Notes: a model not told the origin generated them from the letters alone. DNA of 64,000 nt from Paulinella micropora (GCA_019918135.1 WBZZ01003008.1:148501-212500); one strand, 5' to 3'. Positions 38,978 to 49,021 are shown, numbered from the stretch's first letter. Numbers and translations are program-made.

Positions 38978-39412
38978 CTGCGCACAAATCTACAGCACGC
39001 ACGGCGGGAAGGGAAAATGGGGGGGGGGGGAGGAGAAGGGGCGGACAGCAGCCTTTGGCGTGAACAAAAAAAGACAGAAGAAGACAACGTCGGACCGTTT
39101 TCCTTCTTTACAAAGATCAAGAGACGCAGACGAATTTTTTTGGCGCGGGGAGGAAAGGGGAGGAGGGGCCCAAGCTTGGTTCGGACGGTCATGTCCGGCA
39201 GTGCAGGAAACAAGGCCTCGGGGGAGATTTTTTCTTGTTGGCCCTTTTCCCGCCCTCAGCCGGTGCTTGGGCGACTGTTGCCAAAAAAAAGATTCAAGAA
39301 AGGAACAAGAACAAATAGTCTCCCCCCCAAAAAAAAAGGGGACAACGGGCCGAGGAGAAAAAAACATGTCCAGCGAAACGCCGCGCCCAAACACCACTAC
39401 ATTGCGGCTGCG

Positions 39413-40521
39413 ATGCTGTCCGCACTGACTTCGGTCTCGGCCGACTGCCTACCCACGATCTTCGCTGCCTGCAACCTAAAGCCCGCAGACCTCGTACAGG
39501 CGCTGGACCCGGCCCAAACAGACTCCCCGGTCAACGTCCAATCAGCCGAAAGGTTAAACACAGAATTGTTGGAGAATCACATCGATTGTTGCCAGCGCCT
39601 GGTCCTGGGTGTTCAGGACTGCTCGTACAAATGTACGGCGCCTCGTCCTGAAATGTCGTCAGCGTGCCGGCCCAGAAATTCCACTGCCCCAGGCTCGAGA
39701 TTAGCTGCACTCTCTGGCAAGTAGCAGAGGTTGCCGTGCTGGTGATCAGGGCTACGTTCAGGGCCCCCAACAGGTGGACGGACCTGCAGGTCTACCCTAG
39801 GCGCCTCAGGGGCCTAACCCCCAATCCCCGCAACCTGGCGCAGCACGCCCTAGCCCACATAGCGTCCTTGGACGACGGTGCGGACCCCCGCATCCACAGC
39901 GGCTTCTTGCACGCGGTGCGCTGTTGCGCCATCAACCGATGCCTAGACAGACTGCAGAAGACCAAGTGGGACAAGCTGTGGTGCCTAGGCATGTCGCTCG
40001 GGGGTGCGCTGTGTACGCTCACGGCCCTCGTGGCCACCGACCTGTTTGCGGGCCAATACGTGCACTGCATGAGCCTGGGCGCGCCCCAGGTTGGCGGCAA
40101 CCAGTGCGCCAATACTCTGTTATTGAAGCGCTTGGGCCTCGGCACAGAAGAGGCACAAAGGAGCTGGACCCGCCTTTTCAAGGACAACGATCGTATCTGC
40201 CGTTTGCCGGGAGAAATCTGGGGGCTCGGCTTTTATCAGCACCCGCAGCCAATTTCTGTCTATCCCCACTACCGGGCGGTCAACATGCAAAGCTTGGACA
40301 TCCAGACTGCCTGGACAAGATTCGACGCGTGTGTGCGCGTGGCTATGGCACAGCAAGACGACGAATATAGTCATCACGCGGTCTACGCGAGTTGCCTCAT
40401 GATTCTGCCGCTGCTCAAGTCAGTGCACCACCGCAAATTGCGCAGTGGGCCGACAGACAGAGAGAAAGAAAAAGCAAAAACTTCAGAAAAAGAAACACAC
40501 GCAGTCAAAAAGAAAAGTTAA
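39413..40521 (+). CDS. Class 3 (alpha/beta-hydrolase) lipase, one frameshift
   Basis: About 370 residues. The first frame starts MLSALTSVSADCLPTI; a shift between about 39,640 and 39,720 leads into the main frame. It has the early strand VAVLVIRATFRAPNRWTDLQ (oxyanion strand of class 3 lipases), HSGFLHAVRC, the nucleophile elbow LGMSLGGALCTLTALVA, GAPQVGGNQCANTLL, the acid in FKDNDRICRLPG and a His in PHYRAV. The C-terminus is lysine-rich. Expected reaction: hydrolysis of acylglycerols or phospholipids. It could serve membrane entry, exit or host lipid metabolism. The elbow is GMSLGG instead of the commoner GHSLGG. Confidence 0.75.
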
Positions 40522-41247
40522 GATCTTCAAACCCGATCGATTTTGCTTTATTTTTTCTACAGTTTATTAAAAACGTTTTGTTTTTGTACGTCGGGCGTGC
40601 TCATGTCGCGAGTAAGACAGAGACAGTACACACGATCGTCTGTTTTCTGCAACGACGGCCGCGCCCCTCCCCGAGCCACGCCCCGGTGGAAAGTATGTTG
40701 TTAAAAAGGCCCTAAGAGAGGGAGGGGGGGGCCCCAACAACAGAAGCGGCCGGCAAATATGGGAGGGGATTTTTTTTTCTGTTTTTGGTACTGAAGATTC
40801 CGCTCCCCCCGGCCGTTGACTCACCCGCAAAAAAAAATCTGCGCAATCTAAATCGCACTTTGTTTTTGGCGGCAGAGACGCAAATCCCCTCCCCCCGGCC
40901 CCCCCCCCTCCCGATCGATATGTTTTTTCTTGCCGATAATTGTCGGAGATGCCTCCACAACCTTTTTTTTGAGGGGGGGGGCAGGGACGAAAGAGAGAGG
41001 GTGGGGGGGGGGGGGGGGCCGAGGCCACGCTAATCTTCCCCGCCCGCGCCAATGGTCCCGCAAGTTCGGCTTGCAACGAAAAGAGACAATTTTTTTGTGT
41101 GTGAAAATCCGGACCCGACGAATCTCGCGCCAAACGCCCACCGTCATTTGCACTGGAGGGGGGGGGGGGGCGCACAGTCTGGCGTGTTTTCTGGCTCCCC
41201 AAGAAAAACAGTCACAAAAAACAAAAAAAGAAACACGGTGTAGAGAC
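40522..41247. other. Intergenic region with G- and C-runs
   Basis: Homopolymers lie near 40,725 (G), 40,885-40,905 (C), 40,970 (G), 41,003 (G13) and 41,160 (G12). ATTAAA follows the lipase stop. Open frames in this region are low complexity and are not called. Confidence 0.6.
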
Positions 41248-41805
41248 ATGGTGTGGTACACGGTGAGGTGCTTCGGGTGTCAGGTCAAGCAGGAACCAGA
41301 GCAACCCCGCTTTCTCAAGTGTGGGCGGTGCCATTTCGCGACGTACTGCAGCAAGCAGTGCCAGCGAGACAACTGGAAGCAAAGCCACAGAAACTGGTGC
41401 CGAGAGGGATCCGATAACGTGTGGCAGTTCAAGCGCCTGCGTCGCTTCATGCGCACGGCCCGGATAGTAGGCGGGCCCTTGCAGCAAGAACTACTAGCCC
41501 TCGTACCACCGAGTAACACGGGCGGAGTGTTGTTCGTAAATTTGGCGCTGGACGGCGCGGTGACGCTCCGCTACGTGTCGCAGGAGGGTCTACGGCAGCC
41601 GTGCTTTGCCAGTGTTCGCGCCACGCTGCCAGACGTCGGGCCTGCTGGAGACTTGTTGTGCCTCTTGTATGTGGCAGCGCAGCTGTCACCGCCCGCGGGA
41701 CAACCCAGCAAAGAACAAGTTGGTATCATGGGGCTTTTCCGCACTCCGTCGTCACCAAACAACACGGCAGGTCGCGCGGCTACCAGCGCGCAGAAATGTA
41801 CGTGA
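41248..41805 (+). CDS. MYND zinc-finger protein
   Basis: About 185 residues. Residues 8-51 form a full MYND finger: CFGC, then CGRC, YCSKQCQRDNW and HRNWC, the C-x2-C ... C-x2-C ... C-x3-C ... H-x3-C pattern. MYND modules bind proline-rich partners and occur in chromatin regulators and in many giant-virus proteins. The remaining part is unrecognised (RRFMRTARIVGGPLQQELLAL, GGVLFVNLALDGAVTLRYV). The last 30 residues are doubtful: another frame opens from about 41,700 and may hold the true C-terminus after a shift. Strong G-runs lie 90-250 bases upstream. Confidence 0.75.
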   Translation: MVWYTVRCFGCQVKQEPEQPRFLKCGRCHFATYCSKQCQRDNWKQSHRNWCREGSDNVWQFKRLRRFMRTARIVGGPLQQELLALVPPSNTGGVLFVNLALDGAVTLRYVSQEGLRQPCFASVRATLPDVGPAGDLLCLLYVAAQLSPPAGQPSKEQVGIMGLFRTPSSPNNTAGRAATSAQKCT

Positions 41806-41874
41806 CCGTGCGCCTGGCTCGGAAGTTTTGGATTTTTAAAAAAAGTCGTCTTTTTTTTAATAAAAATACACGTT

Positions 41875-42381
41875 CTAGCATGATGGCACCGAAAATGTGA
41901 TAAATCTATCTGGTACAGTGTCTGGCGCGGGGGCTGCTTTGTCGGATTTCTGGGCCATGCTCTTCCCGGCGAGCCACCGCAGGGACCTGGCGTCGCCCTG
42001 CGCGGCTGCTCGCTTAAACCACTCCCTGGCCGTGGCGCGGTCTTCGGCCACGACGCGGCCACAACAGTACAAAATGCCCAGCATCCGCAGGGCGCCGGTG
42101 TGGTTCTGCGCGGCCGCAGCCTTGTACCACTCCAGGGCTTTGGCAGTGTCCGCCGCCACTCCCTTACCGTTTAGGTAACAGCCAGCGAGCAGGTATTGGC
42201 CACGCGCGTAGCCCTGTGTAGCTGCCAAGGTATACCACTGCACTGCCAGGGCAAAGTCTTGGGCCACGCCCTTGCCATCGTAGTACAAGAGCCCGAGGTA
42301 GGACTGGGCCCGGCCGTCACCTTGCGCGGCCTCTCGCTGGCACCGGCGGGCAATTCTCTGGTAGAGCGGGGCTCGGGTCAT
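41875..42381 (-). CDS. Sel1-like repeat protein
   Basis: A 168-residue protein with four tandem Sel1-type (TPR-related) repeats, each with the A-x-x-G-x-x-x-A-x-x-x-LG-x-x-Y-x-x-G-x-G-V-A pattern: AQGDGRAQSYLGLLYYDGKG, ATQGYARGQYLLAGCYLNGKG, AAQNHTGALRMLGILYCCGR and AAQGDARSLRWLAG. Such solenoids bind protein partners. Start chosen at MTRAPLYQ (42381), although an in-frame Met 25 codons upstream exists. It converges with the MYND gene across 70 bases that hold AATAAA and TTATTAAA signals. Sel1 proteins are common in giant viruses and bacteria. Confidence 0.8.
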   Translation of the reverse strand: MTRAPLYQRIARRCQREAAQGDGRAQSYLGLLYYDGKGVAQDFALAVQWYTLAATQGYARGQYLLAGCYLNGKGVAADTAKALEWYKAAAAQNHTGALRMLGILYCCGRVVAEDRATAREWFKRAAAQGDARSLRWLAGKSMAQKSDKAAPAPDTVPDRFITFSVPSC

Positions 42382-42646
42382 GTGCTTTGCAGCGCGGGAA
42401 GATGGGAAAAAAAAGGTAGCTACAAGTTTTTTTGACTTTTGCTTGCAAAAACACACAAAGAAAAGTCAGCAGAAAAGAGCGGGGGCCTTAATTACGGGCT
42501 CCCTCCCCTCCCTCTTCCTCTCCTTGCGAAAGAAAGGAGTCCAAAAACAAAATGTCGGCACGGCGCAACGGTTCCCCTCCCCCCCCCCCCCTCTCCCAGT
42601 CCCAGTGTTTTTTTTTCCTCCCCCAAGTGCAGATGGTTAAGGTTTT
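42382..42646. other. Intergenic region with poly-C tract
   Basis: C13 run near 42,580, G-run on the minus strand, upstream of the Sel1 gene; no gene is seen. Confidence 0.5.
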
Positions 42647-43460
42647 TCAGGTAGTGTTTGCTTTATTTTCGAGCGAGTAAAAGATGTATTGAAAAATGTA
42701 CTGAACCGAGGCCCAAGCTTGTGGATTCCAGCGTCTGAAGTGTGAGTAGTAGTGCAAACCGTCACTGCAAGCCCCGGGCACGGATTCCGAAAAGGGGGAG
42801 ACGTCAATGACGGGAGTGCCGGTAAGGGCCGAGTTGAGGCGAGCCGTCAGGACCTGCCAGAGTTGGCGGGTGCGCTGCGGGGTGTTAAAGTCCAGCCGAG
42901 ACCAGGGCACGGGCTCGATGTACAGGTACAGAGCTTTGTGAGGGGACGCGTGGTACAGGAAGCGGTTGGCCAGGTGCACTGCCAGCGCGTCGCCGACCTG
43001 CGCCCAGAACTCGGGCGTGACCGTGTGCGGCACGTACCCCATGGCTGGACACAAGAGAGAAATGTCGGGCGCCGCTGCTAGTTCCTGGGCTATGACGACG
43101 GGATCGGTGCTCTCGGAAAAGCCCAGGCCCCGCAGCAAGGCGCGGCTGTACAGCTGCGGTTGTCCTAGGTAAACTTCGTTGTTGTCCAGGCCGTAGTGCA
43201 GCGGCTCGAACCCGAACGTGACGGCGCTGGTGCTGGTCAGGTTGACGCTGACTGTATTAAATTCTGCAGACAAGCCGCACGCAGGGCACACGAGGTCGCT
43301 CATCATTTCCACCGCCTCCCTGCTCATGGAGTCGCCAAAGGCAACCAATTTGCGCACGCGGTAGTGCGCCAGGCGCTTCAGGATCTCGTCCGCGCTGAGC
43401 TAGGGCAAGCCGCCCGAACAGGACCGCGTATGCAATAGTTATTAATTGTAGGTGTAACAT
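42647..43460 (-). CDS. Secreted SGNH/PC-esterase-like hydrolase (one frameshift)
   Basis: About 270 residues. The start at 43460 gives a signal peptide (MLHLQLITIAYAVLFGRLALA). A shift near 43,385-43,400 leads to the main frame with block I LVAFGDSMSREAVEMM and a late catalytic DGLHYYSHF, the Asp-x-x-His pair of SGNH/PC-esterase enzymes. These remove acyl groups from glycans or lipids; the substrate cannot be told. AATAAA lies 18 bases before the stop. Its start codon overlaps the target duplication of an LTR retrotransposon, so its promoter has been cut off and expression is doubtful. Confidence 0.6.
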
Positions 43461-43464
43461 TTAC
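43459..43464. repeat. Target-site duplication, left copy (ATTTAC)
   Basis: ATTTAC abuts the 5' LTR; the same six bases follow the 3' LTR at 46637-46642. Confidence 0.85.
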
Positions 43465-43762
43465 CTTGGGAAGTGAGAGAGTAATTAGTCATGGCGGCCC
43501 TTAATATTAATACTAATTACTGGTCATATTGTGACATTTCTGGTACTGGTGGCTACATTTTTAGGTATTACCTATATCAGTCATATCATTACCACTGAGT
43601 ACGAACGTTACTGTTCTATTTGATTTTTTGTGGCGGGATCGTGTCTGTTGGATCAAAATTGTATCATTGAATAAGTAAATATTTGAACTGGTATACTGGG
43701 GGACTTACTGGGGGACGCCCCAGTTCGATCCTGAGCCACTACAACCGGTCCAGATTCCTTAA
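43465..43762 (+). repeat. 5' LTR
   Basis: It begins CTTGGGAAGTGAGAG and ends CAGATTCCTTAA, matching 46338-46636 throughout. Ends are not the common TG...CA; the inverted TTGGGAA / TTCCTTAA edges are imperfect. Confidence 0.9.
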
Positions 43763-44164
43763 GGGTTATGAAGCCTTGTGCGTGAATACACTGAAGCGCA
43801 AACCACAAAGAAAAGCCAGCTGGATTCAAGACCCTTCAGGCCAGAAGGGCAACCGCGGGTAGTGCCACACCTTGAGTGGCACAGAACAGGGAAGCATATT
43901 GCTCACCTGTGAGTGCACAACAACAAAATACTTACGCCATCTAGGTGCCATCTGGGCGATCTGGGGCTCGGGAAAAGGGATTAACTGGGAAAAGGGAAAA
44001 GGGAGGGATCGTGGACAACGTCGGTGGACACTGCAGCACCGCGGGCTTTCTCCACAGGGAAAAAGGGAGTGAGTGCTGGGAAGCACAAGTCAACAGGGAA
44101 AAAGGGAGGCTGAGACTGAGGCATCGAAAAGCAAGGTAATCTGTGACACTGTAGCTTCTTAGAC

Positions 44165-45750
44165 ATGTCATTCCCGCTAGAAGAGGAAAGATATCAGCTC
44201 ACAACCGTGCAGCGGAGGGGAAACGTAATCCAAGGGGAAAACAATGAGGAAGCATACGATGGGAAAAAACAATTCAAGGCATGGAGAAGAGCTGTTTTGC
44301 TAAGGTTGGGGGAGAAAGGTTTAGAGGGAGCCCTCAAACCGGTAAACGAACATTATTGCATGGTCCATGAAGACATGTTACAGCCTTGCAGTCCAAAGGG
44401 AAGGATGTACCCAAATATATGTGGCTGTGGGAGGAGTTGTATGGGGATGGGGAAAAAGAAAACGAGATTGAAGAAGAGGAGAGTGTGAGGGAGGTGACGA
44501 GAAAAGAAAGGGAGGAGACGGAAGTAAGATCACCATTAACCATGAAGCAAAGCACACCAAGCATTGCTGATAAGAGGGCGAGCACGAGGCTGAAAGAAGC
44601 TGTGGAAAGACTGAGGAAGGCAAGTGAGGTGAGGAAGAGTATGTTAGCGTCACCAGTAGCCCAAGAATCAGTTGAGACTGAAGAAAAGGCAGACCAAGAG
44701 AGCACTAAGAAAGAGAAGTTAGAGAGGGAGGAGAACAGTAAGCTGGCTCATAGATATGAAGGGAGTGTGAAGGCAGAGGTGACGAAACAAAGGAAGAGAG
44801 CGTTTTTGTTTGTGTATGGGAGATTGACGGGTAAGGCGAGAAGTGTGAGTGACTTGGTGAGGGATGATTCGCCTGACTTTGGGCAAAATGTGAATGAGAT
44901 ATGGATAGATTGGTGCAGAGCTTTGGGGAGGTGAGTGCAGAGGATGTGCAGGATAGGGTGACTGCGTTGCATAAATGGAAGCTGAGGGAGAATGAGGACT
45001 ATGCACCTCAGTTTGATGAGTTGGCGAGCTTAGTGGAGGAGTTAGAGATGAAGGGGCATGTAATCAATGACCTCACATTTGAAACGATCATAACGAGAGC
45101 TTTGAAAGACCCTTGCTATGCTTCTGACAGCCTGAGAACAGATTGGAGTACCTGGTTGAGTACCCTTTCAGTCAGTAAGAAGCAACACAAGTGGACTTTT
45201 GAACACTGGTGGGGGGAGGTTCAAGAGAAAGCACTAAACATAGAGAGGACCAAGGAGAGGGAGAGGAGGGAAGGGAGAAGGAAAGAAGAAAGGAGGGTCA
45301 ATTGCTTATGCTGCTAAGGCAAGCACTGAGAAGGTGTGTGTGTTCTTTCAGAGTGCGAGAGGGTGCTTGAAAGGGAAGGCATGCAACTTTAAGCACATAG
45401 AGGGAGTCATGCATGGGGAATGTTTTGTCTTGGAGAGGACAGAGGGGTGCAAGTATGGGGATAAGTGTAAGTTTAAGCACACAGAAGAAGAAGGGAAGAG
45501 AAGAAAGAAGAAAGAGGAGACGAAGACTTGCTTTAACTGTCGAGAGAAAGGGCATATTGCTGCTGAGTGTACGAAAGAGTGTGCGAAGTGCGGGGGAGAT
45601 CATCCTATGACCACTTGTAAAGTGATAGAAGGAGAGGGGAGGAAGAAAGCGAAAGAAAGAGGGAAGAAAGATGAAAGCTCTAGTGACTCGGAGGGAGAAG
45701 AAGAAGGAGTGAAGAAGAAAGAGAAAAAGAAGAAGAAGGACATAGCGTGA
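44165..45750 (+). pseudogene. gag: Gag polyprotein with CCCH and CCHC fingers (three frameshifts)
   Basis: Four overlapping frames make one gag-like reading: 44165-44488, 44386-44934, 44901-45317 and 45334-45750. The first part has FKAWRRAVLLRLGEKGLEGAL, like copia gag N-termini. The middle has FDELASLVEELEMKGHVIND. The last frame has two CCCH fingers (CLKGKACNFKH and CKYGDKCKFKH) followed by two zinc knuckles (CFNCREKGHIAAEC and CAKCGGDHPMTTC) and a charged tail. CCHC knuckles bind the RNA genome; CCCH fingers in a gag are uncommon. The three shifts mean that no full protein is made as the sequence stands. Confidence 0.7.
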
Positions 45751-46337
45751 AGGAAAAGGTCCAGGTTTCGGAGGTCCTGATGTAGAAAAGGAGATGTCCG
45801 ACGGCGATGTTGAAGGCGCAGATCGCGCGGAAGCGGATCGGGAACGTTATTCTATGGCTCCGGGAGGGCCTGGCCGCACATTTTTACGCGCGGGAATCGG
45901 GTAATGAGCAAGGACTTACTTTCTCTCCTTCCTCTTGCCCCATCTCATCCTCATCAGAGTCGGACGGGTCCATCAACTGCTCGCAGAAACGCTGTGCCGC
46001 CTTTATGTTAATGGCGAACTCCTCCTCCAACTCTTTCTTCACCGCCATGCCAACGCCTTTTAACATGTAGGCCTTCCCTGGCCTCTCCTCCTCACTCTCA
46101 CTCTCACTGTCCACTCCTGGAGACGGAGTTCTATGCCCGGACAGTTCGGCCTACATTCGGTTATCAAGTCCGGGGAAATCAAGAAGTTGGCGGGACCGTC
46201 TTGACTTGAACGGTCGCGGCGTGATATAGGGATGCAAGTCGGATGTGGCGGATCGTCATCTTCTGTTTTGAGACAATAGTCAGAGTAATAGTTTTTAATG
46301 TTGTTCATTGCGGGCCTTCATTCCTAATTAGGGGGAG

Positions 46338-46636
46338 CTTGGGAAGTGAGAGAGTAATTAGTCATAGCGGCCCTTAATATTAATACTAATTACTGGTCAT
46401 ATTGTGACATTTCTGGTACTGGTGGCTACATTTTTAGGTATTACCTAAATCAGTCATATCATTACCACTGAGTAAGAACGTTACTGTTCTTTTTGATTTT
46501 TTTTGGCGGGATCGTGAGTCTGTTGATCAGAATTGTATAATTGAATAAGTAAATATTTGAATTGGTATACTGGGTGACTTACTGGGGGACGCCCTAGTTC
46601 GATCCTGAGCCACTACAACCGGTCCAGATTCCTTAA
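46338..46636 (+). repeat. 3' LTR
   Basis: Matches 43465-43762, starts right after the purine tract and ends CCTTAA directly before the right target duplication. Confidence 0.9.
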
Positions 46637-46642
46637 ATTTAC
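46637..46642. repeat. Target-site duplication, right copy (ATTTAC)
   Basis: Identical to 43459-43464. Confidence 0.85.
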
Positions 46643-47160
46643 TTATAACTTGCATTATCGACATAGAACTAAGGGGGAGCGTTGTTAGGACAATTACGTT
46701 TTACTTTACTTTGTGACTGGTAAGTAATTTATCCGTATAGTTCTAGTCAATAATTGTAACGGACGTAACGGTACATATTGGCATTCAGAATCGGACAACA
46801 ACCATTGTATAATAATTACAGTCGTGCGGACTTTATTTCAGTTTCATTATTGCCTTTGAGTTTGTCGGTTCTGCTATTTACGTGCGGATTAAAAGTGTCA
46901 CGGTCGATTGGTATCGTGGCTTCTAACGGAGTCTCTCAGCAAACCGGCGTCTAAGGTATTAGGTCCGTCAGTGACCGGGTATTACCTAATCAACGCACCT
47001 GCCCAAGCGACTGCGGCGGCAGCAAACTGAGAGGCTCGAAATCTTCTGAGCAGGCTCGGAACCGCTTTGAGTAGTATAAGAGACGCCGGACTGACGATTC
47101 AAGTAATTCTGAGTATTATTTTACGAAAGCACTGTTTCAACTAATATTAATAAAATTCCT
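46643..47160 (+). mobile_element. Possible 3' end and LTR of a second LTR retrotransposon
   Basis: CTAAGGGGGAGCG at about 46,670 looks like another polypurine tract directly followed by TTGTTAGGACAATTACG. A TATA-like TAGTATAAGAGA (about 47,070) and AATAAA (about 47,149) fit an LTR. No second copy lies in the window, so the right end is not defined. Confidence 0.35.
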
Positions 47161-48107
47161 TGATCATATACGGTAAGTTTTTACCGTCTAGCCTGACTGC
47201 AGCTGGGCTAGTATGCAAATGAACAAACCAGTAACATGTAACAGGAACCAAGTATTGAGGCATATGTAAACAATGTCACATATCAGCGTCGCAAAAAGAA
47301 CCACTTGAAATATGATCATAAACTGATTCGTTTATACTTACTCTTCCCCATTCATTCCTACCGCATCGCCCTGGAGTTTTAAGTATGTCAAACAAAATCA
47401 TCTACCAACTATGATAAGACTGCTGAGACTCAGACTGAAACGAAGAAAAATATGGAACAAAAATGATCTTCTTAATGTCAAATAAGCTAGTAATATTGTC
47501 AATCAGTGAAAAATGAAACATGGTATTAAATCACCGGAAATCAATATACAATCGTTGGTGCGCTAGCATCCTGTCATCTTGGTCATGGGACGCGCAAAAA
47601 TCATGAGAAGGTGCAAAGATCATATCAAATGCAAGGGGTTGACCGTTGGATTCATCCCGGCCCCTTCCATTCAACTGCACCAACCTCATCCAGAATTCAA
47701 AGGTAATAAAAAACAGGGTAGATAATAAACATGGCACACTGGCTTGCGGCAAGTGAGTAAAAGGGCAGAATATATACAGCTCGGCGCAACATACAGAATA
47801 AAACATAAATGCTACTAAGACGGCATTCAAGGGGCCTGTCTCAGTCACCTGTCAGGGGACTACGGGCGCTCGCAGTGAAGCCTGGCCTTGGGATCGGTTT
47901 GTTTGTATGTTTGTTTGTTTGTTTGAGAGAGCAGCTCTGTCCGACGCGTATTTCTGCATCGCTCGCACCTTCAGGAAAGCAAGAACAAATACACAGGTCA
48001 GTGAAACAAGTTAACAACGAACAGATGCAAGACAGCCACAACAACAACAACAACAACAACAATAACAACAACAACAACAGCAAACAACAAACAACAACAA
48101 AAACAAC

Positions 48108-48141
<34 letters not shown>

Positions 48142-48152
48142 ACAACAACAGC

Positions 48153-48183
<31 letters not shown>

Positions 48184-48308
48184 GCAACAACAACAACAAC
48201 AACAACAAATATGAAGGAGTAAATTTAATACCCTGATGTTGATGGCCTCGATAGGATGGACAGGGAGCAGCTCAGGGGCGGGAATTTCAAAAGATGACGT
48301 CTTAGCCC
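47161..48308. other. No gene seen; (CAA)n microsatellite at 48,038-48,210
   Basis: Mixed-composition DNA with only short frames, a small (GTTT)n run near 47,900, then about 170 bases of interrupted CAA repeat that yields poly-Thr, poly-Asn and poly-Leu frames. Confidence 0.7.
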
Positions 48309-48460
48309 TTTTCATTGAACATACCGGTCCGTCTGGAATTGTTGGAACTGCCCTTGCGGGGGTGTCATTACAGCCTATCGTCAATTCTTCGTACTCCCCT
48401 CACGGGTGAGACGATGGAGGCGCATGTGCAGAAATGCATCAGCCATTGACAGAGAAGCAC
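48309..48460 (+). mobile_element. SINE-A, 5'-truncated
   Basis: Lacks the tRNA-like head; starts in TTCATTGAACATACCGG and ends GAGAAGCAC before (TTA)n. Confidence 0.8.
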
Positions 48461-48506
<46 letters not shown>

Positions 48507-48507
48507 T

Positions 48508-48680
48508 AGGGAGTACATAGGCCATCGGTCCTTTCCATGGGCTGATTGGTATAAAGCTCCTAGAGTAATGTTCTATGCCGTCACTTCCTTTATTCCACCG
48601 ATTGGTGTGGAGACTTTCCTTATGGAATGGAGGACTGGATGCACATGGCCTTTTGGCTCAGCAATTGGCAGGAGATACAC
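48508..48680 (+). mobile_element. SINE-B
   Basis: 173-bp unit from AGGGAGTACATAGGCC to GGCAGGAGATACAC, bounded on both sides by (TTA)n. The tail GGATGCACATGGCC..CTCAGCAATTGGCAGGAGA resembles the SINE-A and LINE tails. No clear A/B box was found. Confidence 0.75.
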
Positions 48681-48720
<40 letters not shown>

Positions 48721-48986
48721 GGACACCGTGATAGCCCAGTGGTCAAGTTCTACCATCTGGGCCCTGTCGCCAGTTCGATTCCCGTCGGTGCCACCAGTAT
48801 TTTCATTGAACATACCGCTCCGTCTGAACCAGTATTTTCATTGAACATACCGGTCCGTCTGGAAGTGTTGGAACTGCCCTTGCGGGGGTGTCATTAGAGC
48901 TTATCGTCAATTCTTCGTACTCCCCTCACGGGTGAGACGATGGAGGCGCATGTGCAGAAATGCATCAGCCATTGACAGAGAAGCAC
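48721..48986 (+). mobile_element. SINE-A, full length with doubled middle module
   Basis: tRNA-like head with A box TAGCCCAGTGG and B box GTTCGATTCC, two copies of the CAGTATTTTCATTGAACATA module, then the common tail ending GAGAAGCAC and (TTA)n. Confidence 0.9.
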
Positions 48987-49020
<34 letters not shown>

Positions 49021-49021
49021 T

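Larger units (their letters stand above)
20036..43464. mobile_element. GC-rich virus-like gene block
   Basis: About 14 intronless genes and one fragment, sharply more GC-rich than the DNA on either side. Intergenic spaces share long C or G homopolymers found nowhere else in the window, and most genes have AATAAA shortly after the stop. The replication gene is a family A polymerase-like/SF3 helicase; the accessory set (F-box-like, MYND, Sel1, class 3 lipase, SGNH hydrolase, zeta-like ATPase, EGF-like) is typical of giant viruses and protists. No capsid, packaging ATPase or integrase was recognised. It is interpreted as an integrated viral or mobile-element segment, truncated on the left by the AT-rich element and interrupted on the right by an LTR retrotransposon. 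Confidence 0.5.
43465..46636 (+). mobile_element. Gag-only LTR retrotransposon (TR-GAG type)
   Basis: Two near-identical LTRs bound a 2.6-kb interior with gag-like frames on the plus strand and no protease, integrase or reverse transcriptase. A purine tract ATTAGGGGGAG precedes the 3' LTR. A perfect 6-bp target duplication flanks the element. The LTRs differ at roughly a dozen positions by eye, so the insertion is not brand new. It would depend on an autonomous copia- or gypsy-like element for mobility. Confidence 0.85.

Noticed and set aside
20036..43464. Minus-strand long frames opposite the GC-rich genes (for example 31337-32428 and 36018-36800)
   Set aside because: High GC makes long shadow frames; the plus-strand frames have recognisable or better-balanced protein composition and correct 3' signals.
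43763..43775. Primer-binding site of the LTR element
   Set aside because: GGGTTATGAAGCC is only loosely like known initiator-tRNA sites; not enough to call.
45884..46308. Minus-strand acidic frames inside the LTR element
   Set aside because: Two short overlapping frames, no recognisable domain, opposite to gag; may be a relic but evidence is thin.
47531..47848. 105-residue minus-strand frame
   Set aside because: No domain, no codon-use support, in repeat-rich DNA.
48011..48384. Poly-Leu, poly-Cys and poly-Thr frames
   Set aside because: Products of reading a CAA microsatellite; the same holds for TTA-derived poly-Ile/Tyr/Leu frames between 48,460 and 63,000.
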